DNA from: Bacteroidota bacterium | GTDB lineage: Bacteria; Bacteroidota; Bacteroidia; Chitinophagales; Saprospiraceae | Reading direction: 5' to 3' | Assembly (NCBI GenBank): GCA_029567325.1 | Contig: JAKQLF010000365.1 | Coordinates: forward strand, 1-55,795 | DNA length: 55,795 bases | Part shown: one piece after another, positions 18,204 to 26,524 of the stretch | Position numbering within the stretch: the first letter of the stretch is position 1 | Layout: each line of letters starts with the position of its first letter | The notes under the pieces: model-generated | What the model was told of the DNA's origin: nothing | Database searches by the model: none | Seen by the model: the letters and a program-made list of their open reading frames with translations, nothing else | Program-made: the position numbers and the translations under genes

Positions 18204-19506
18204 CCCTCAAAGTTGCAATTTTTGATTTAAACTCAGTATTAAATCTTTGATACTCCTGTGTTGCTGGACCATAGAACCCAGTATATACATACCTTACTTG
18301 ATTTTTCTGATCAAGGAAAAGTAGGGTAGGGAATGCCTTGATGCTATCTATGATGCCAAATGTTTGACTTGCTTCTTTTTTGTCATAATAGCCACCCAAC
18401 ATCACATCCCATGGTACCTCCATGCGCTCTTTGTATGTTTTCAAAACTGTATTTAGCTTACTGCTGTCTCTATATCTCTCAAATGCAATAGAGGCAATGG
18501 CAACATCTTGTGGATTTTCTTCCTTCAAATAATCTTTCAGAAATTGTGTTGCATCTTTGCAGTTTGGACACCAAGTGCCCATAAGCAAAAGTAGTTTTAT
18601 TTTATCCTCATTTGCAGGATCATTTATCGAAAAGGTTTTGCCCTCCGTATTGGTACCAACAAATGAAACCGGCGCCCCTGTTTTAGCTTTACTCATACTA
18701 AAGCCATCTTTGAGTTTAGCATTTTCATCACGTCTGCCGACAAATGGTACTAAATACGTTTTACCAGAGTAATATAAACCAGAAATGCTACCATCCTCCA
18801 TGAGCTTCAATTCAAAAAGATAGGCATGTGCACCATCAAAAACTGATAAATATGCTTTTTTACCTACCACATCGCCAGCCAAATATCTGAAATCTCCAGT
18901 CTCAGTTTCAATGGTGCCAGTTATTTTATTGCCTTCTTGTTTGAGGTGAGCAATTGCAGGAAATTGGTCTTTGGTTTCAGGGTCAATGTCTAAAGCCCAC
19001 CTTCCTGTAAAATCCGCTTCTACCTCTCCCTGTGGTAATTTAAATCGCGTATTGTCGCCATGTGTTGCTTTGAATCTGATTTTATAACCTTCTCTATAAT
19101 TCACGTTCCAAAAACCTTCTAATACTCTTTCCTCATAGGAGGCCGTGAGGTATGTATCATAGACAGGAAAACCAAAGGTTATTGTATCTTTGATCATGGC
19201 TTTTGTTTTGCCAAAAGTGATATCTGTTACTTTTATCCTTTCTTCACCATTGATTATTTCTATATGAAAAATGGAGTCATTGTCATAAATCACTTCAAAA
19301 TTGAATGGCAATTCACCAGTATAATCAGTCTTATAGGTGATCTCGTCTTTATCCTTCACCACTTTGGGTGTTTCTCTGAGGTATAAAACACCTCGCCAAA
19401 TGCCAGGAGGAATTTTTGAAAAAGCCGATTGGGGCTCTATACAACCATTCATAAATATAAATGAACTGCAGACGAATGCAAAGACAGACCATGTTTTAAT
19501 TGACAT
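18193..19506 (-). CDS. TlpA-like thioredoxin-domain lipoprotein
   Basis: Predicted lipoprotein of 437 residues with an N-terminal signal ending in FMNGC (Cys22). Residues about 35-265 form a beta-rich domain seen in Bacteroidota redoxins, and about 275-437 a thioredoxin/redoxin domain with the active motif WCPNC (Cys313 and Cys316). It probably acts at the periplasmic face in disulfide or thiol redox reactions. The exact substrate is not evident. Confidence 0.88.
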   Translation of the reverse strand: MSIKTWSVFAFVCSSFIFMNGCIEPQSAFSKIPPGIWRGVLYLRETPKVVKDKDEITYKTDYTGELPFNFEVIYDNDSIFHIEIINGEERIKVTDITFGKTKAMIKDTITFGFPVYDTYLTASYEERVLEGFWNVNYREGYKIRFKATHGDNTRFKLPQGEVEADFTGRWALDIDPETKDQFPAIAHLKQEGNKITGTIETETGDFRYLAGDVVGKKAYLSVFDGAHAYLFELKLMEDGSISGLYYSGKTYLVPFVGRRDENAKLKDGFSMSKAKTGAPVSFVGTNTEGKTFSINDPANEDKIKLLLLMGTWCPNCKDATQFLKDYLKEENPQDVAIASIAFERYRDSSKLNTVLKTYKERMEVPWDVMLGGYYDKKEASQTFGIIDSIKAFPTLLFLDQKNQVRYVYTGFYGPATQEYQRFNTEFKSKIATLRDGK

Positions 19507-19598
19507 CTTGTAATTTATTGACTAATAAATCAACTGGCTAGGAAAGAAAATGTTCTTTCAACCAGAATTAATAGTAATGAATAATCCTGCAAAGATGA

Positions 19599-20132
19599 TT
19601 ATTCGCCACCTTTATCACCAACAAATTGCTGTTCTTTGTTTTTAAAAAGCACATTGAATGTCGTGAGACTGCCATAAATACGAGTGATGTATTGCTGTAA
19701 ATTTACTTTTTCTTCATCGCTGAGGTTACTGGCATTGATTCTTTGTTCCATTACTCTCAAACGATCCCTGACCATGACAATTTTGTGGAAAAATGCATCA
19801 ATTGGAATTTCTTTTTCTTTGTAGGAATCATCTTTTGGCTTCAAGATCATGGTTCCTCCATCCCATTTGTCACCGAGTGGAACTTGCTCCGTGATATCAG
19901 AAAAATGTCTTAGGATTTTGATCAAACTTTTTTCAGCTTCCGTAAAACTTACTGCTTCTGTAGTTGGTATAGCTTCCGTAATTGTCCATGCGCTATATTC
20001 TTTTCCGATATGTTTGATTCCAAATTGTATGAAGCATACTTTATAAGCTACTACATCTACATAAATGACCACACCATCACCAAATGCTGGGTGATTCACA
20101 CGTGATCCTATTCCTAATATCTGATCTGCCAT
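19599..20132 (-). CDS. Conserved protein with N-terminal Tudor-like segment
   Basis: A 177-residue soluble protein. The N-terminal 45 residues (GIGSRVNHPAFGDGVVIYVD) have the pattern of small SH3/Tudor-like domains such as that at the C-terminus of UvrD/PcrA helicases. The remainder is helical and charged (MVRDRLRVMEQRINASNLSDEEK). I do not recognise a named family; its function is unknown. It is followed on the same strand side by unrelated redox genes and is divergent from a DUF486 gene. Confidence 0.75.
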   Translation of the reverse strand: MADQILGIGSRVNHPAFGDGVVIYVDVVAYKVCFIQFGIKHIGKEYSAWTITEAIPTTEAVSFTEAEKSLIKILRHFSDITEQVPLGDKWDGGTMILKPKDDSYKEKEIPIDAFFHKIVMVRDRLRVMEQRINASNLSDEEKVNLQQYITRIYGSLTTFNVLFKNKEQQFVGDKGGE

Positions 20133-20263
20133 TACTTAAATATGTTTATTTTTTATAATATAATGATTCATGGTCAGGTAATTTTTTGAAAATCAGCATT
20201 CAATTAAAATAATACCATTGACCATATTAAAGAAATATTTAATACGAAAATATATCTTTGATT

Positions 20264-20337
20264 GATTATTTGAATTATTTTTCTCAAAAATTTCTAATAG
20301 ACTGTGATTATTTGAAATATTTTTTCAAATCAGTCTA
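20264..20337. repeat. Direct repeat and hairpin upstream of the DUF486 gene
   Basis: The word GATTATTTGAAxxATTTTTxTCAAA appears at 20264-20288 and, with one base fewer, at 20306-20329. The second copy lies inside an inverted repeat with AGACTG/CAGTCT ends (20300-20337). The site is in the divergent intergenic region just before the plus-strand gene and could be an operator, but no regulator is identified. Confidence 0.5.
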
Positions 20338-20361
20338 GATTGGATGACAAATTTTTCAGCT

Positions 20362-20730
20362 ATGAAAGGAATGTGGACGATTGTACTTCTTTTATTTTCT
20401 AATGTCTTTATGACTTTGGCATGGTATGGCCACCTCAAGTTTCATGAGTGGAAAAGCTTTTCAAAATTCGGATTATTTGCCGTGATTGCCATCAGCTGGG
20501 GTATGGCCTTTTTTGAATATTGTTTACAAGTGCCTGCAAATAGAATTGGATATAAGGAAAATGGTGGTCCGTTCACCTTAGTCCAACTCAAGGTCATTCA
20601 AGAGGTACTTACTCTAGGAGTTTTTACCATTTTTACTTTGATCGCATTCAAAAATGAATCATTGAAATGGAATCATTTGCTCGCAGGACTGCTGCTGATT
20701 GCAGCAGTTTATCTAGTCTTTAAAAAATAA
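20362..20730 (+). CDS. DUF486 small multidrug-resistance-like membrane protein
   Basis: Four-helix membrane protein of about 122 residues, matching DUF486 (DMT superfamily): SNVFMTLAWYGHLKF, SWGMAFFEYCLQVPANRIGY and GGPFTLVQLKVIQEV are typical blocks. I chose the ATG at 20362 (MKGMWTIVLLL) because family members begin there; an ATG 18 bp upstream is also open. The transported substrate is unknown. Confidence 0.85.
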   Translation: MKGMWTIVLLLFSNVFMTLAWYGHLKFHEWKSFSKFGLFAVIAISWGMAFFEYCLQVPANRIGYKENGGPFTLVQLKVIQEVLTLGVFTIFTLIAFKNESLKWNHLLAGLLLIAAVYLVFKK

Positions 20731-20760
20731 TTTTACCCAATGGGTTGATAGAAAAAGAAA

Positions 20761-21786
20761 TTAACTAAACAAGCCGTCGTAGTCAGATTTGCCCTCACCA
20801 TCAATTTTTCTTTTTTCCATTTCAGGCATTTTCAAATCCATCATTTCGTTGTCGCCCATTCCTTCTTTGCCCATCAACAATAAGGTTGATTTTTTCTCGT
20901 ACTCTTCGAGCATTTTCAAACCTTGGTCTTCAAAAACGCCATTTTGAAGGTCTATAGAATTCATGAAGTCTGATGACATTTCCATGAAACGCTCCATTTC
21001 ACCAACTTTTTGACTTACGTCATCTGCAATGAACTCCAAAGCTTGGTCAAACATTGCTCTTTTATCTGCATCACCTTTGATGATACTCATGGCTGACTTC
21101 ATTGCGCTGTTACTCGCTTTGATGGCTTTGTATTCTTGTTCTTTTACTTTTACCTGATCTTTGGTATCTTCTAGCAATACCTCAGAATTTGCATACATTT
21201 TTGACAAGACCTTGTAAAGGATGGATATCTTGCCATGTAGAGCAGCATATTTTTCGTTGGATTCCTGCAATCTGGCAGCTTTTCTGCTTGACAAAAGCAT
21301 TGCTTGCTGATTTCCTTGTTCTTTAGCTTTTCTCGCTATGGTCAAATTGGTACTTATTTCTTTTTCATTGTCCTCTACCAATGTTTTCAACTTTCTCATT
21401 TGGCCCCTTAAATCTCCAATTTGTTTGCCCATTTTGGCCAAATTATCCTCTAAGTCAGAGATGTAATTTTTAAGAATACCTATAGGGTCGATGGTCACAA
21501 ACCATCCAGTGATCGTTCTCATGATAGACTTATACATGTATCCCACCAATGCTCTGACTTTTGGATCTAAAATCATATATATGATGGCTCCCAAAACCAA
21601 AAGACTTACAGCGATGCCAATGGTATTTCCCAGCATAGCTAAGATTGCTCCGCTATATTTAAACAATAACCAACCTGCACCACCTAATAAAGCTAAAAGA
21701 AATACTGTTCCAGTTTTTCCTTCTGGTTTTTCCCAAAATGTTTTTGCCCTAAAAGAACCACCACCCACGTCTTGTATCGTTGCCAT
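20761..21786 (-). CDS. Membrane-anchored coiled-coil protein, PspA-like in layout
   Basis: A 341-residue protein with two hydrophobic helices near 27-46 and 53-73, then a long charged helical region (about 100-215) rich in Lys and Glu (DLEDNLAKMGKQIGDLRGQM), and an acidic C-terminus. The helical part resembles PspA/IM30-like stress proteins in composition, but no PspA signature is clear. It lies 147 bp downstream of another coiled-coil gene on the same strand, so the two may act together at the membrane. Function unknown. Confidence 0.7.
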   Translation of the reverse strand: MATIQDVGGGSFRAKTFWEKPEGKTGTVFLLALLGGAGWLLFKYSGAILAMLGNTIGIAVSLLVLGAIIYMILDPKVRALVGYMYKSIMRTITGWFVTIDPIGILKNYISDLEDNLAKMGKQIGDLRGQMRKLKTLVEDNEKEISTNLTIARKAKEQGNQQAMLLSSRKAARLQESNEKYAALHGKISILYKVLSKMYANSEVLLEDTKDQVKVKEQEYKAIKASNSAMKSAMSIIKGDADKRAMFDQALEFIADDVSQKVGEMERFMEMSSDFMNSIDLQNGVFEDQGLKMLEEYEKKSTLLLMGKEGMGDNEMMDLKMPEMEKRKIDGEGKSDYDGLFS

Positions 21787-21933
21787 ATCGTTATGTTGTT
21801 TTTAAAATTATTCTAGCTTTAAAATGATAAATTTCTAATAAATATTTGATTTTTCAAATTCTGTTTTGGTTGAAAGCTTTATTTTGAATTTTTCTTTCCA
21901 AAAGTATCTGACCAATTAGGTTTTCAAAGTTTT

Positions 21934-22491
21934 TTATAATAAAAGGTTTTTATATGTAACCTTATCATTGTCAAACTGTTGCTGGACATTATCACATATT
22001 TTCTTGAACTCCTCTCTTGTATGGACTATTTTTGACTCATTTTGAGCAGCTTCGGTCCGGAGTTCCTGAGCTTTGGCTACAATGGCTTCATTTTGCCTTT
22101 GAAGTTGTTCTATCTTCCTGAGATTTTCCTCTTTTTGTTTGTCTAGTTCGTTGGCAGCTTCTCTTACTTCGTCAATGTTTTTGGTAATCTGATTGCGCAA
22201 TGCATCCGTAAATTTGACCATTTCGCTTTGCAAAATCCCCTCATAATGTGCGATAGTTCCGGTTATTTTCTCTTGGTCCATGCCCATCGATGCCGCTGTT
22301 GTCAATGCAGACTTGATAGCAATGGTTTCAGACATATCCAGCTTCATCAGATTGATGACCGAATGTTTGAACCTTAGATAGTCAAAGCCATCCAGACTTT
22401 TTTCTTTGATAGATTCAATGATACTTTGCACCATCCTCGGATTGAACTCTTCAGAAGAGAGACCAAATAATTCTTTAAGATCTATGACCAT
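21934..22491 (-). CDS. Coiled-coil protein of unknown function
   Basis: A 185-residue soluble protein. The first 90 residues are helical without low complexity; about 95-170 is a strong coiled coil (ANELDKQKEENLRKIEQLQRQ). No enzyme motif is visible. It is the probable upstream partner of the membrane-anchored coiled-coil gene that follows on the same strand. I do not recognise the family. Confidence 0.72.
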   Translation of the reverse strand: MVIDLKELFGLSSEEFNPRMVQSIIESIKEKSLDGFDYLRFKHSVINLMKLDMSETIAIKSALTTAASMGMDQEKITGTIAHYEGILQSEMVKFTDALRNQITKNIDEVREAANELDKQKEENLRKIEQLQRQNEAIVAKAQELRTEAAQNESKIVHTREEFKKICDNVQQQFDNDKVTYKNLLL

Positions 22492-22895
22492 GAATATTGT
22501 ATTTTAACTGATTTTCAACAAATTTAAGGGTTGTTGGCTTATAAAGAATTTTTATTCCATCAATTGATAAAAATAGTCGACGAAGTCAAGCTACCAGCAT
22601 TGAGCCATGAGCATCGAGTTGTAAGTTATCAGTTTTCAGCTGTCAGTTTATTTTTTATTTGGAAGATACTAGTTTTCCAGAAACAAAAGCTAATATTTTA
22701 GACTTTCCCCGCGGTGGTCAGGGTTCATGGGGCAACAATCGTGCTTCCAGATCCCTTAAGGCTCACGAATCACTCCATTCCTCCCTTATTGCTACGAATT
22801 CACGAAAAATCCCTCTCTCCCTTCCTCCGATTTCCAATTTCCGCTCTCCAATTTCCGCTCTCCGATTTCCGATTTCCGACCTCCGATTTCCCTTT
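22492..22895. other. Repeat-rich intergenic region
   Basis: The 404-bp gap contains no credible gene. It holds a GAGCCATGAGCATCGAG and CAGTTTTCAGCTGTCAG segment (22591-22647) related to words at 38.4 and 38.8 kb, a GC-richer stretch of unknown origin (22705-22790), and a TCCGATTTCC tract next to the aldo/keto reductase stop. The mosaic suggests several decayed repeat insertions. Confidence 0.6.
22825..22891. repeat. TCCGATTTCCAATTTCCGCTC word tract
   Basis: Pyrimidine-rich words (CCGATTTC, CAATTTC, CGCTCTC) repeat about eight times with imperfect 7-14-nt spacing. The tract ends about 5 nt from the stop codon of the minus-strand aldo/keto reductase gene, matching the habit of the other tracts in the window. 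No S23 gene is adjacent. Confidence 0.75.
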
Positions 22896-23888
22896 TTACC
22901 CTTTCAACACCAGCTCAATAGTTTCCAATTCTTCGGCAGAAAATTCCATATTATTCAAAATGCCCAAGTTGTCTTTCAATTGAGCGACTGAACTACTTCC
23001 AATCAAAACAGTAGTAATGCGATGATCTTTCAATAACCAAGTCAGCGCCATTTGGGACAATGATTGGCCACGATCCTCCGCGATAACATGTAATTTTTGG
23101 ATGATGGCTATTCTTTCTGGACTAACTTCAGATTCTTGCAAGAAACCAGTAGACTTAGCTGCACGACTATCAGCTGGAATGCCTTTGAGGTACTTGTTGG
23201 TCAATAAGCCTTGTGCCAATGGCGAGAATGGAATACAACCCACACCATTTTCTTCCAAAATGTCTAAAAGTCCGTCTTCTACCCATCGCACAAACATGGA
23301 ATATTTTGGTTGATGGATCAAACAAGGCGTACCCAATTCTTTCAATATTTTGATGGCTTCAGCAGCATCTTTATTTTCATAATTGGAAAGACCAACATAC
23401 AAAGCTTTACCGCTTCGCACAATTTGATCCAATGCCATCATAGTTTCCTCGAGTGGAGTATTTGGATCTGGTCGATGAGAATAGAATATATCCACATACT
23501 CCAGCCCCATTCTTTTCAAACTTTGATCACAGCTGGATATCAAATACTTTCTGGAACCCCATTCACCGTAAGGTCCTGGCCACATGTGATATCCAGCTTT
23601 GGAACTGATGATCAATTCGTCTCTCAGGTGACCTGGGAAATCTTGTTTCAAAATGGCACCAAAGTTTTCTTCCGCTGAGCCTGGAGGCGGGCCATAGTTA
23701 TTCGCAAGATCAAAGTGTGTGATGCCTCTGTCAAAAGCATAACTTACCATTGCGCGGCCATTTTCAAAAGTATCTACACCACCAAAGTTGTGCCATAAGC
23801 CAAGTGATAAAATGGGCAGTTGGATACCACTTTTGCCACATCTTTTATATTGCATTGAGTCATAACGATCTGACGCTGGAACATACAT
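22896..23888 (-). CDS. Aldo/keto reductase, YghZ/MgrA family
   Basis: NADPH-dependent aldo/keto reductase of 330 residues. The AKR catalytic residues are visible as Asp in FDLANNYGPPPGSAE, the Tyr in the same motif, Lys in ISSKAGY and His in YSHRPDP. The long MWPGPYGEWGSRKY insert is typical of the YghZ (L-glyceraldehyde 3-phosphate reductase) branch. It probably detoxifies aldehydes such as methylglyoxal. It is a single-gene unit. Confidence 0.92.
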   Translation of the reverse strand: MYVPASDRYDSMQYKRCGKSGIQLPILSLGLWHNFGGVDTFENGRAMVSYAFDRGITHFDLANNYGPPPGSAEENFGAILKQDFPGHLRDELIISSKAGYHMWPGPYGEWGSRKYLISSCDQSLKRMGLEYVDIFYSHRPDPNTPLEETMMALDQIVRSGKALYVGLSNYENKDAAEAIKILKELGTPCLIHQPKYSMFVRWVEDGLLDILEENGVGCIPFSPLAQGLLTNKYLKGIPADSRAAKSTGFLQESEVSPERIAIIQKLHVIAEDRGQSLSQMALTWLLKDHRITTVLIGSSSVAQLKDNLGILNNMEFSAEELETIELVLKG

Positions 23889-23995
23889 ATGTATTCTAAT
23901 TTAAGAAGGATTAAAAAAATGGCTTTTTAAAGGTGGCCAAATGTAGGGAATTTCATTTATTTAAAGTGTTCATTTTATCACTTCAATAAGTTCAT

Positions 23996-24349
23996 TTATG
24001 GTGTTTGGGTTGAAACGAAGACGGTGCCCTTCATTCCCATCATGCGATGTGGCTTGCAATAATATTTATACTCACCTGGTTTTGAAAACACAAATTCGAA
24101 TGTATCACCTTTCTTTTCGATATTATCACTCTTGAAAGCTTTATTGATGGCAATGACATTGTGCCAAGTATCACTCTCATTTACCCATCTTACCGTATCG
24201 CCTATCTGGACATTTAACTCTTTTGGGATAAAGTCCATGCCTTTCATTTTTACCAAATGTAACATCGGTTTTTTGCTGAATGGAGCAAAAGAGGTGAGTG
24301 CTGTGATCACCATTGCAAAAAATACCATTTTCATATTGCGGTTTGACAT
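23996..24349 (-). CDS. Exported cupredoxin (plastocyanin/amicyanin-like)
   Basis: A 117-residue secreted type-1 copper protein with an N-terminal signal peptide (about 1-24). The copper ligands are visible: His63 (TWHNV), Cys98 and His101 (YYCKPH) and Met106 (GMKG). It likely shuttles electrons in the periplasm. Its partner is not identified in the neighbourhood, although a di-heme peroxidase lies elsewhere in the window. Confidence 0.88.
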   Translation of the reverse strand: MSNRNMKMVFFAMVITALTSFAPFSKKPMLHLVKMKGMDFIPKELNVQIGDTVRWVNESDTWHNVIAINKAFKSDNIEKKGDTFEFVFSKPGEYKYYCKPHRMMGMKGTVFVSTQTP

Positions 24350-24373
24350 TTACTTATTGGATTTTCAAAAAAA

Positions 24374-24730
24374 TTAAAAACTTTCATCTTGGGATGGTCT
24401 TACCAAATTGGCCAATTTTGTGGGAGCAACCTCGCAATAGGCGGTTGTAATTGCATCCGTAAATAAATCAGGGTGTACATCATCCAATTGAATGAATGTC
24501 CATCCTTGTTTTCCCCATTTATTAGGTACAGCGTAAACAATTTTGTTATCTGAGGCGCCAAAAACGTCTTGATCTATTTCAGAAAGTTTGATGCAAGCTC
24601 GATTCAACTTTGCATCATAACTTGCGAAAATTTTCTTTTTTACCCTAAAGGAAGTTTTTTCAAAATGTGGCTCTTCGGTTGCTTCAGGAAAAGACAAAGC
24701 CAAAGCCCTTAAATCATTGATTGTAGCCAT
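24374..24730 (-). CDS. MmcQ/YjbR family protein
   Basis: A 118-residue YjbR-like protein (CyaY-like fold): LALSFPEATEEPHFEKTSFRV, KIFASYDAKLNRACIKLS and NKWGKQGWTFIQLDDV are the usual blocks. The family is often proposed to bind DNA but its role is not settled. It lies 24 bp downstream of an unknown gene and upstream of the cupredoxin gene on the same strand. Confidence 0.87.
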   Translation of the reverse strand: MATINDLRALALSFPEATEEPHFEKTSFRVKKKIFASYDAKLNRACIKLSEIDQDVFGASDNKIVYAVPNKWGKQGWTFIQLDDVHPDLFTDAITTAYCEVAPTKLANLVRPSQDESF

Positions 24731-24754
24731 GATTACTTACTTGTTTTAGACACT

Positions 24755-25393
24755 TTAAAGGTCCTCTTGTAAGGATTTTTCTGTGATATATTGCATCAAT
24801 TCGGTGGCAGCGTGGAGAGTTGGCTGTGCTAGTGCGTCATTGAAAAGTACGTTGATTGGTCCTTCTCCAAAATACAAACCATCTGAGACCAAAAATGTAA
24901 TTCGCATTGTGCCAGTAGCTGGGTGAGGTCTTCTAACATCGTCCCAAGGTCCGATTTTGGTTACCACATCCATGGCATTAGCAAACAAAGTTGCAGTCAA
25001 TTGATTGGCTTCTTGATCATCGCGAGTCTCCCAAATCAAAATTTTTCCAGTTTGATTGATATACCTAGCAGTCCCATCTCCATAAGATGCGAGGACATCC
25101 AGACCTTCATCCAAACCTAATTCTACGATAACCGCCAATAAGTCTTTCCGAGCAGGTTTGAAGCCCATCTTCAATTGATTGTTATATGCTAAGATTTTGC
25201 TTCGCGCCGAAGTATTGGGGTCATCGATGATTTGTTGGAATTCGGTGACGCTGCTGTTTGGAGAGAAAAGTAGGTTGAATGGATAGGTAGTATCATCCTC
25301 CGTTTTGTCTTTGTAGAGGTCGAGGTCATCACAAAAAAGGAGGTTATAAATGATGTTGGTGGATTCTAATGAGTAAGGATTTACGGATAACAT
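24755..25393 (-). CDS. Conserved protein of unknown function
   Basis: A 212-residue soluble protein with no signal peptide or membrane helix. Recognisable features are only compositional: an acidic N-terminus and a GDGTARYINQTGKILIWET segment. I do not recognise a domain. It probably shares a transcript with the YjbR gene 24 bp downstream. Confidence 0.72.
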   Translation of the reverse strand: MLSVNPYSLESTNIIYNLLFCDDLDLYKDKTEDDTTYPFNLLFSPNSSVTEFQQIIDDPNTSARSKILAYNNQLKMGFKPARKDLLAVIVELGLDEGLDVLASYGDGTARYINQTGKILIWETRDDQEANQLTATLFANAMDVVTKIGPWDDVRRPHPATGTMRITFLVSDGLYFGEGPINVLFNDALAQPTLHAATELMQYITEKSLQEDL

Positions 25394-25680
25394 ATTTTTT
25401 CAATTTGCTTGTCAAATAAGCTGCAAGGGTAAAATTAAATTGTTTCTACTTTTATCCGAATTTGGATGTATAAATTTATAGAAAATTTCAACGCAAATTG
25501 AATTTTTAGAGCATGTGCTTTATACTAATACTCCCTTAAAAGAATACCGAAAAAAAATGATGTTCTGACTTTGAAATTTATAGGAAGATGAAGAGTCTGA
25601 AATTAAATTCTTTAACGCTGTGGTAAAAAGTACATACATTGTCAGAAAGTTTTTTGAGACACAGAACCAATTATGGTCTA

Positions 25681-26226
25681 TCAGTTTGTAGAAATATTCC
25701 ACATTCCTTTCCTTACAGCTACTACACCAACAATTGACAATAATAAGAAAAGAGTCGCAAAACCCCATTGAGAAAGGGTGGGAATGGCACGCGCAGGTAC
25801 TACAGAAAGTTGGGCTCTGATTTCTCCACCAGGAAAAGTTGCATTATGAATATTGACGTAAGTATTTCCAGCTAAAAAACCTGCTTCTTCCATAATTGGT
25901 AGCGAATAGGTTGAATTATTGGCCCCAGAGGTGGCGGCAGGATGATTGAGAGTAACAATTACAGGACCATTAATTCCAACTGCTGCTGAATGAATGTGGG
26001 CAGCTACTGAGGCCATTGATAAACCACTGAATGAATAAATCAAATTAATCATTCCTGTGTTTTGATCATAAGTACCAGAAACAGTACCAGTTGCTGTACT
26101 CATATTTGGCGGGACCTCATTTGCACCACTTAGGGTTCCAGATATGTTATAAATGGGCTGTGCTCCTAAAAAGCTTACTGCCAAAATGGAGATTAATAAT
26201 ATGAGAATTGGTTTTTTATTACGCAT
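25681..26226 (-). CDS. Exported CHRD-domain protein with IPTL-CTERM sorting signal
   Basis: A 181-residue secreted protein: signal peptide (about 1-22), a CHRD domain (about 26-142, with AAHIHSAAVGINGPVIV and the C-terminal GGEIRAQL block), then a C-terminal tag. The tag reads IPTLSQWG (148-155), a hydrophobic helix (156-170) and VRKG, which is the IPTL-CTERM pattern recognised by exosortase-type transpeptidases. Such tags are mainly known in other phyla and rarely noted in Bacteroidota. No exosortase gene lies in this window, so the processing enzyme must be elsewhere if the tag works. Confidence 0.88.
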   Translation of the reverse strand: MRNKKPILILLISILAVSFLGAQPIYNISGTLSGANEVPPNMSTATGTVSGTYDQNTGMINLIYSFSGLSMASVAAHIHSAAVGINGPVIVTLNHPAATSGANNSTYSLPIMEEAGFLAGNTYVNIHNATFPGGEIRAQLSVVPARAIPTLSQWGFATLFLLLSIVGVVAVRKGMWNISTN

Positions 26227-26524
26227 TTGAGGTAGATTTCTTGTAAAAATATGGTTTTGTCAGTCTTTATTTTACATATCTTCTAACTATATTTTCTCGC
26301 GTATAATTTTCTTTTGGGATAATGTAAAGATTTAATCTACAAAGGTGCTCATTTTCACTTGATCAAAAACATCTTCCAATAAAGAATGGTACACAAAGTG
26401 AACACAAACCTTTGTATTTAAAACTAGATTAGATCAGTAGAAAGCTAATTGTCTAGTCGTTATGAACACTTTAAAAAGTAAATCCAGTTCTTAATCGCAA
26501 TTACCAACTTTCCTATTATGATTT

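Noticed and set aside
25520-25768. Minus-strand 82-residue ORF near the CHRD gene
   Set aside because: It overlaps the 3' end of the CHRD gene in another frame, is rich in Phe, Cys and Ser without a domain, and has no conserved start context.
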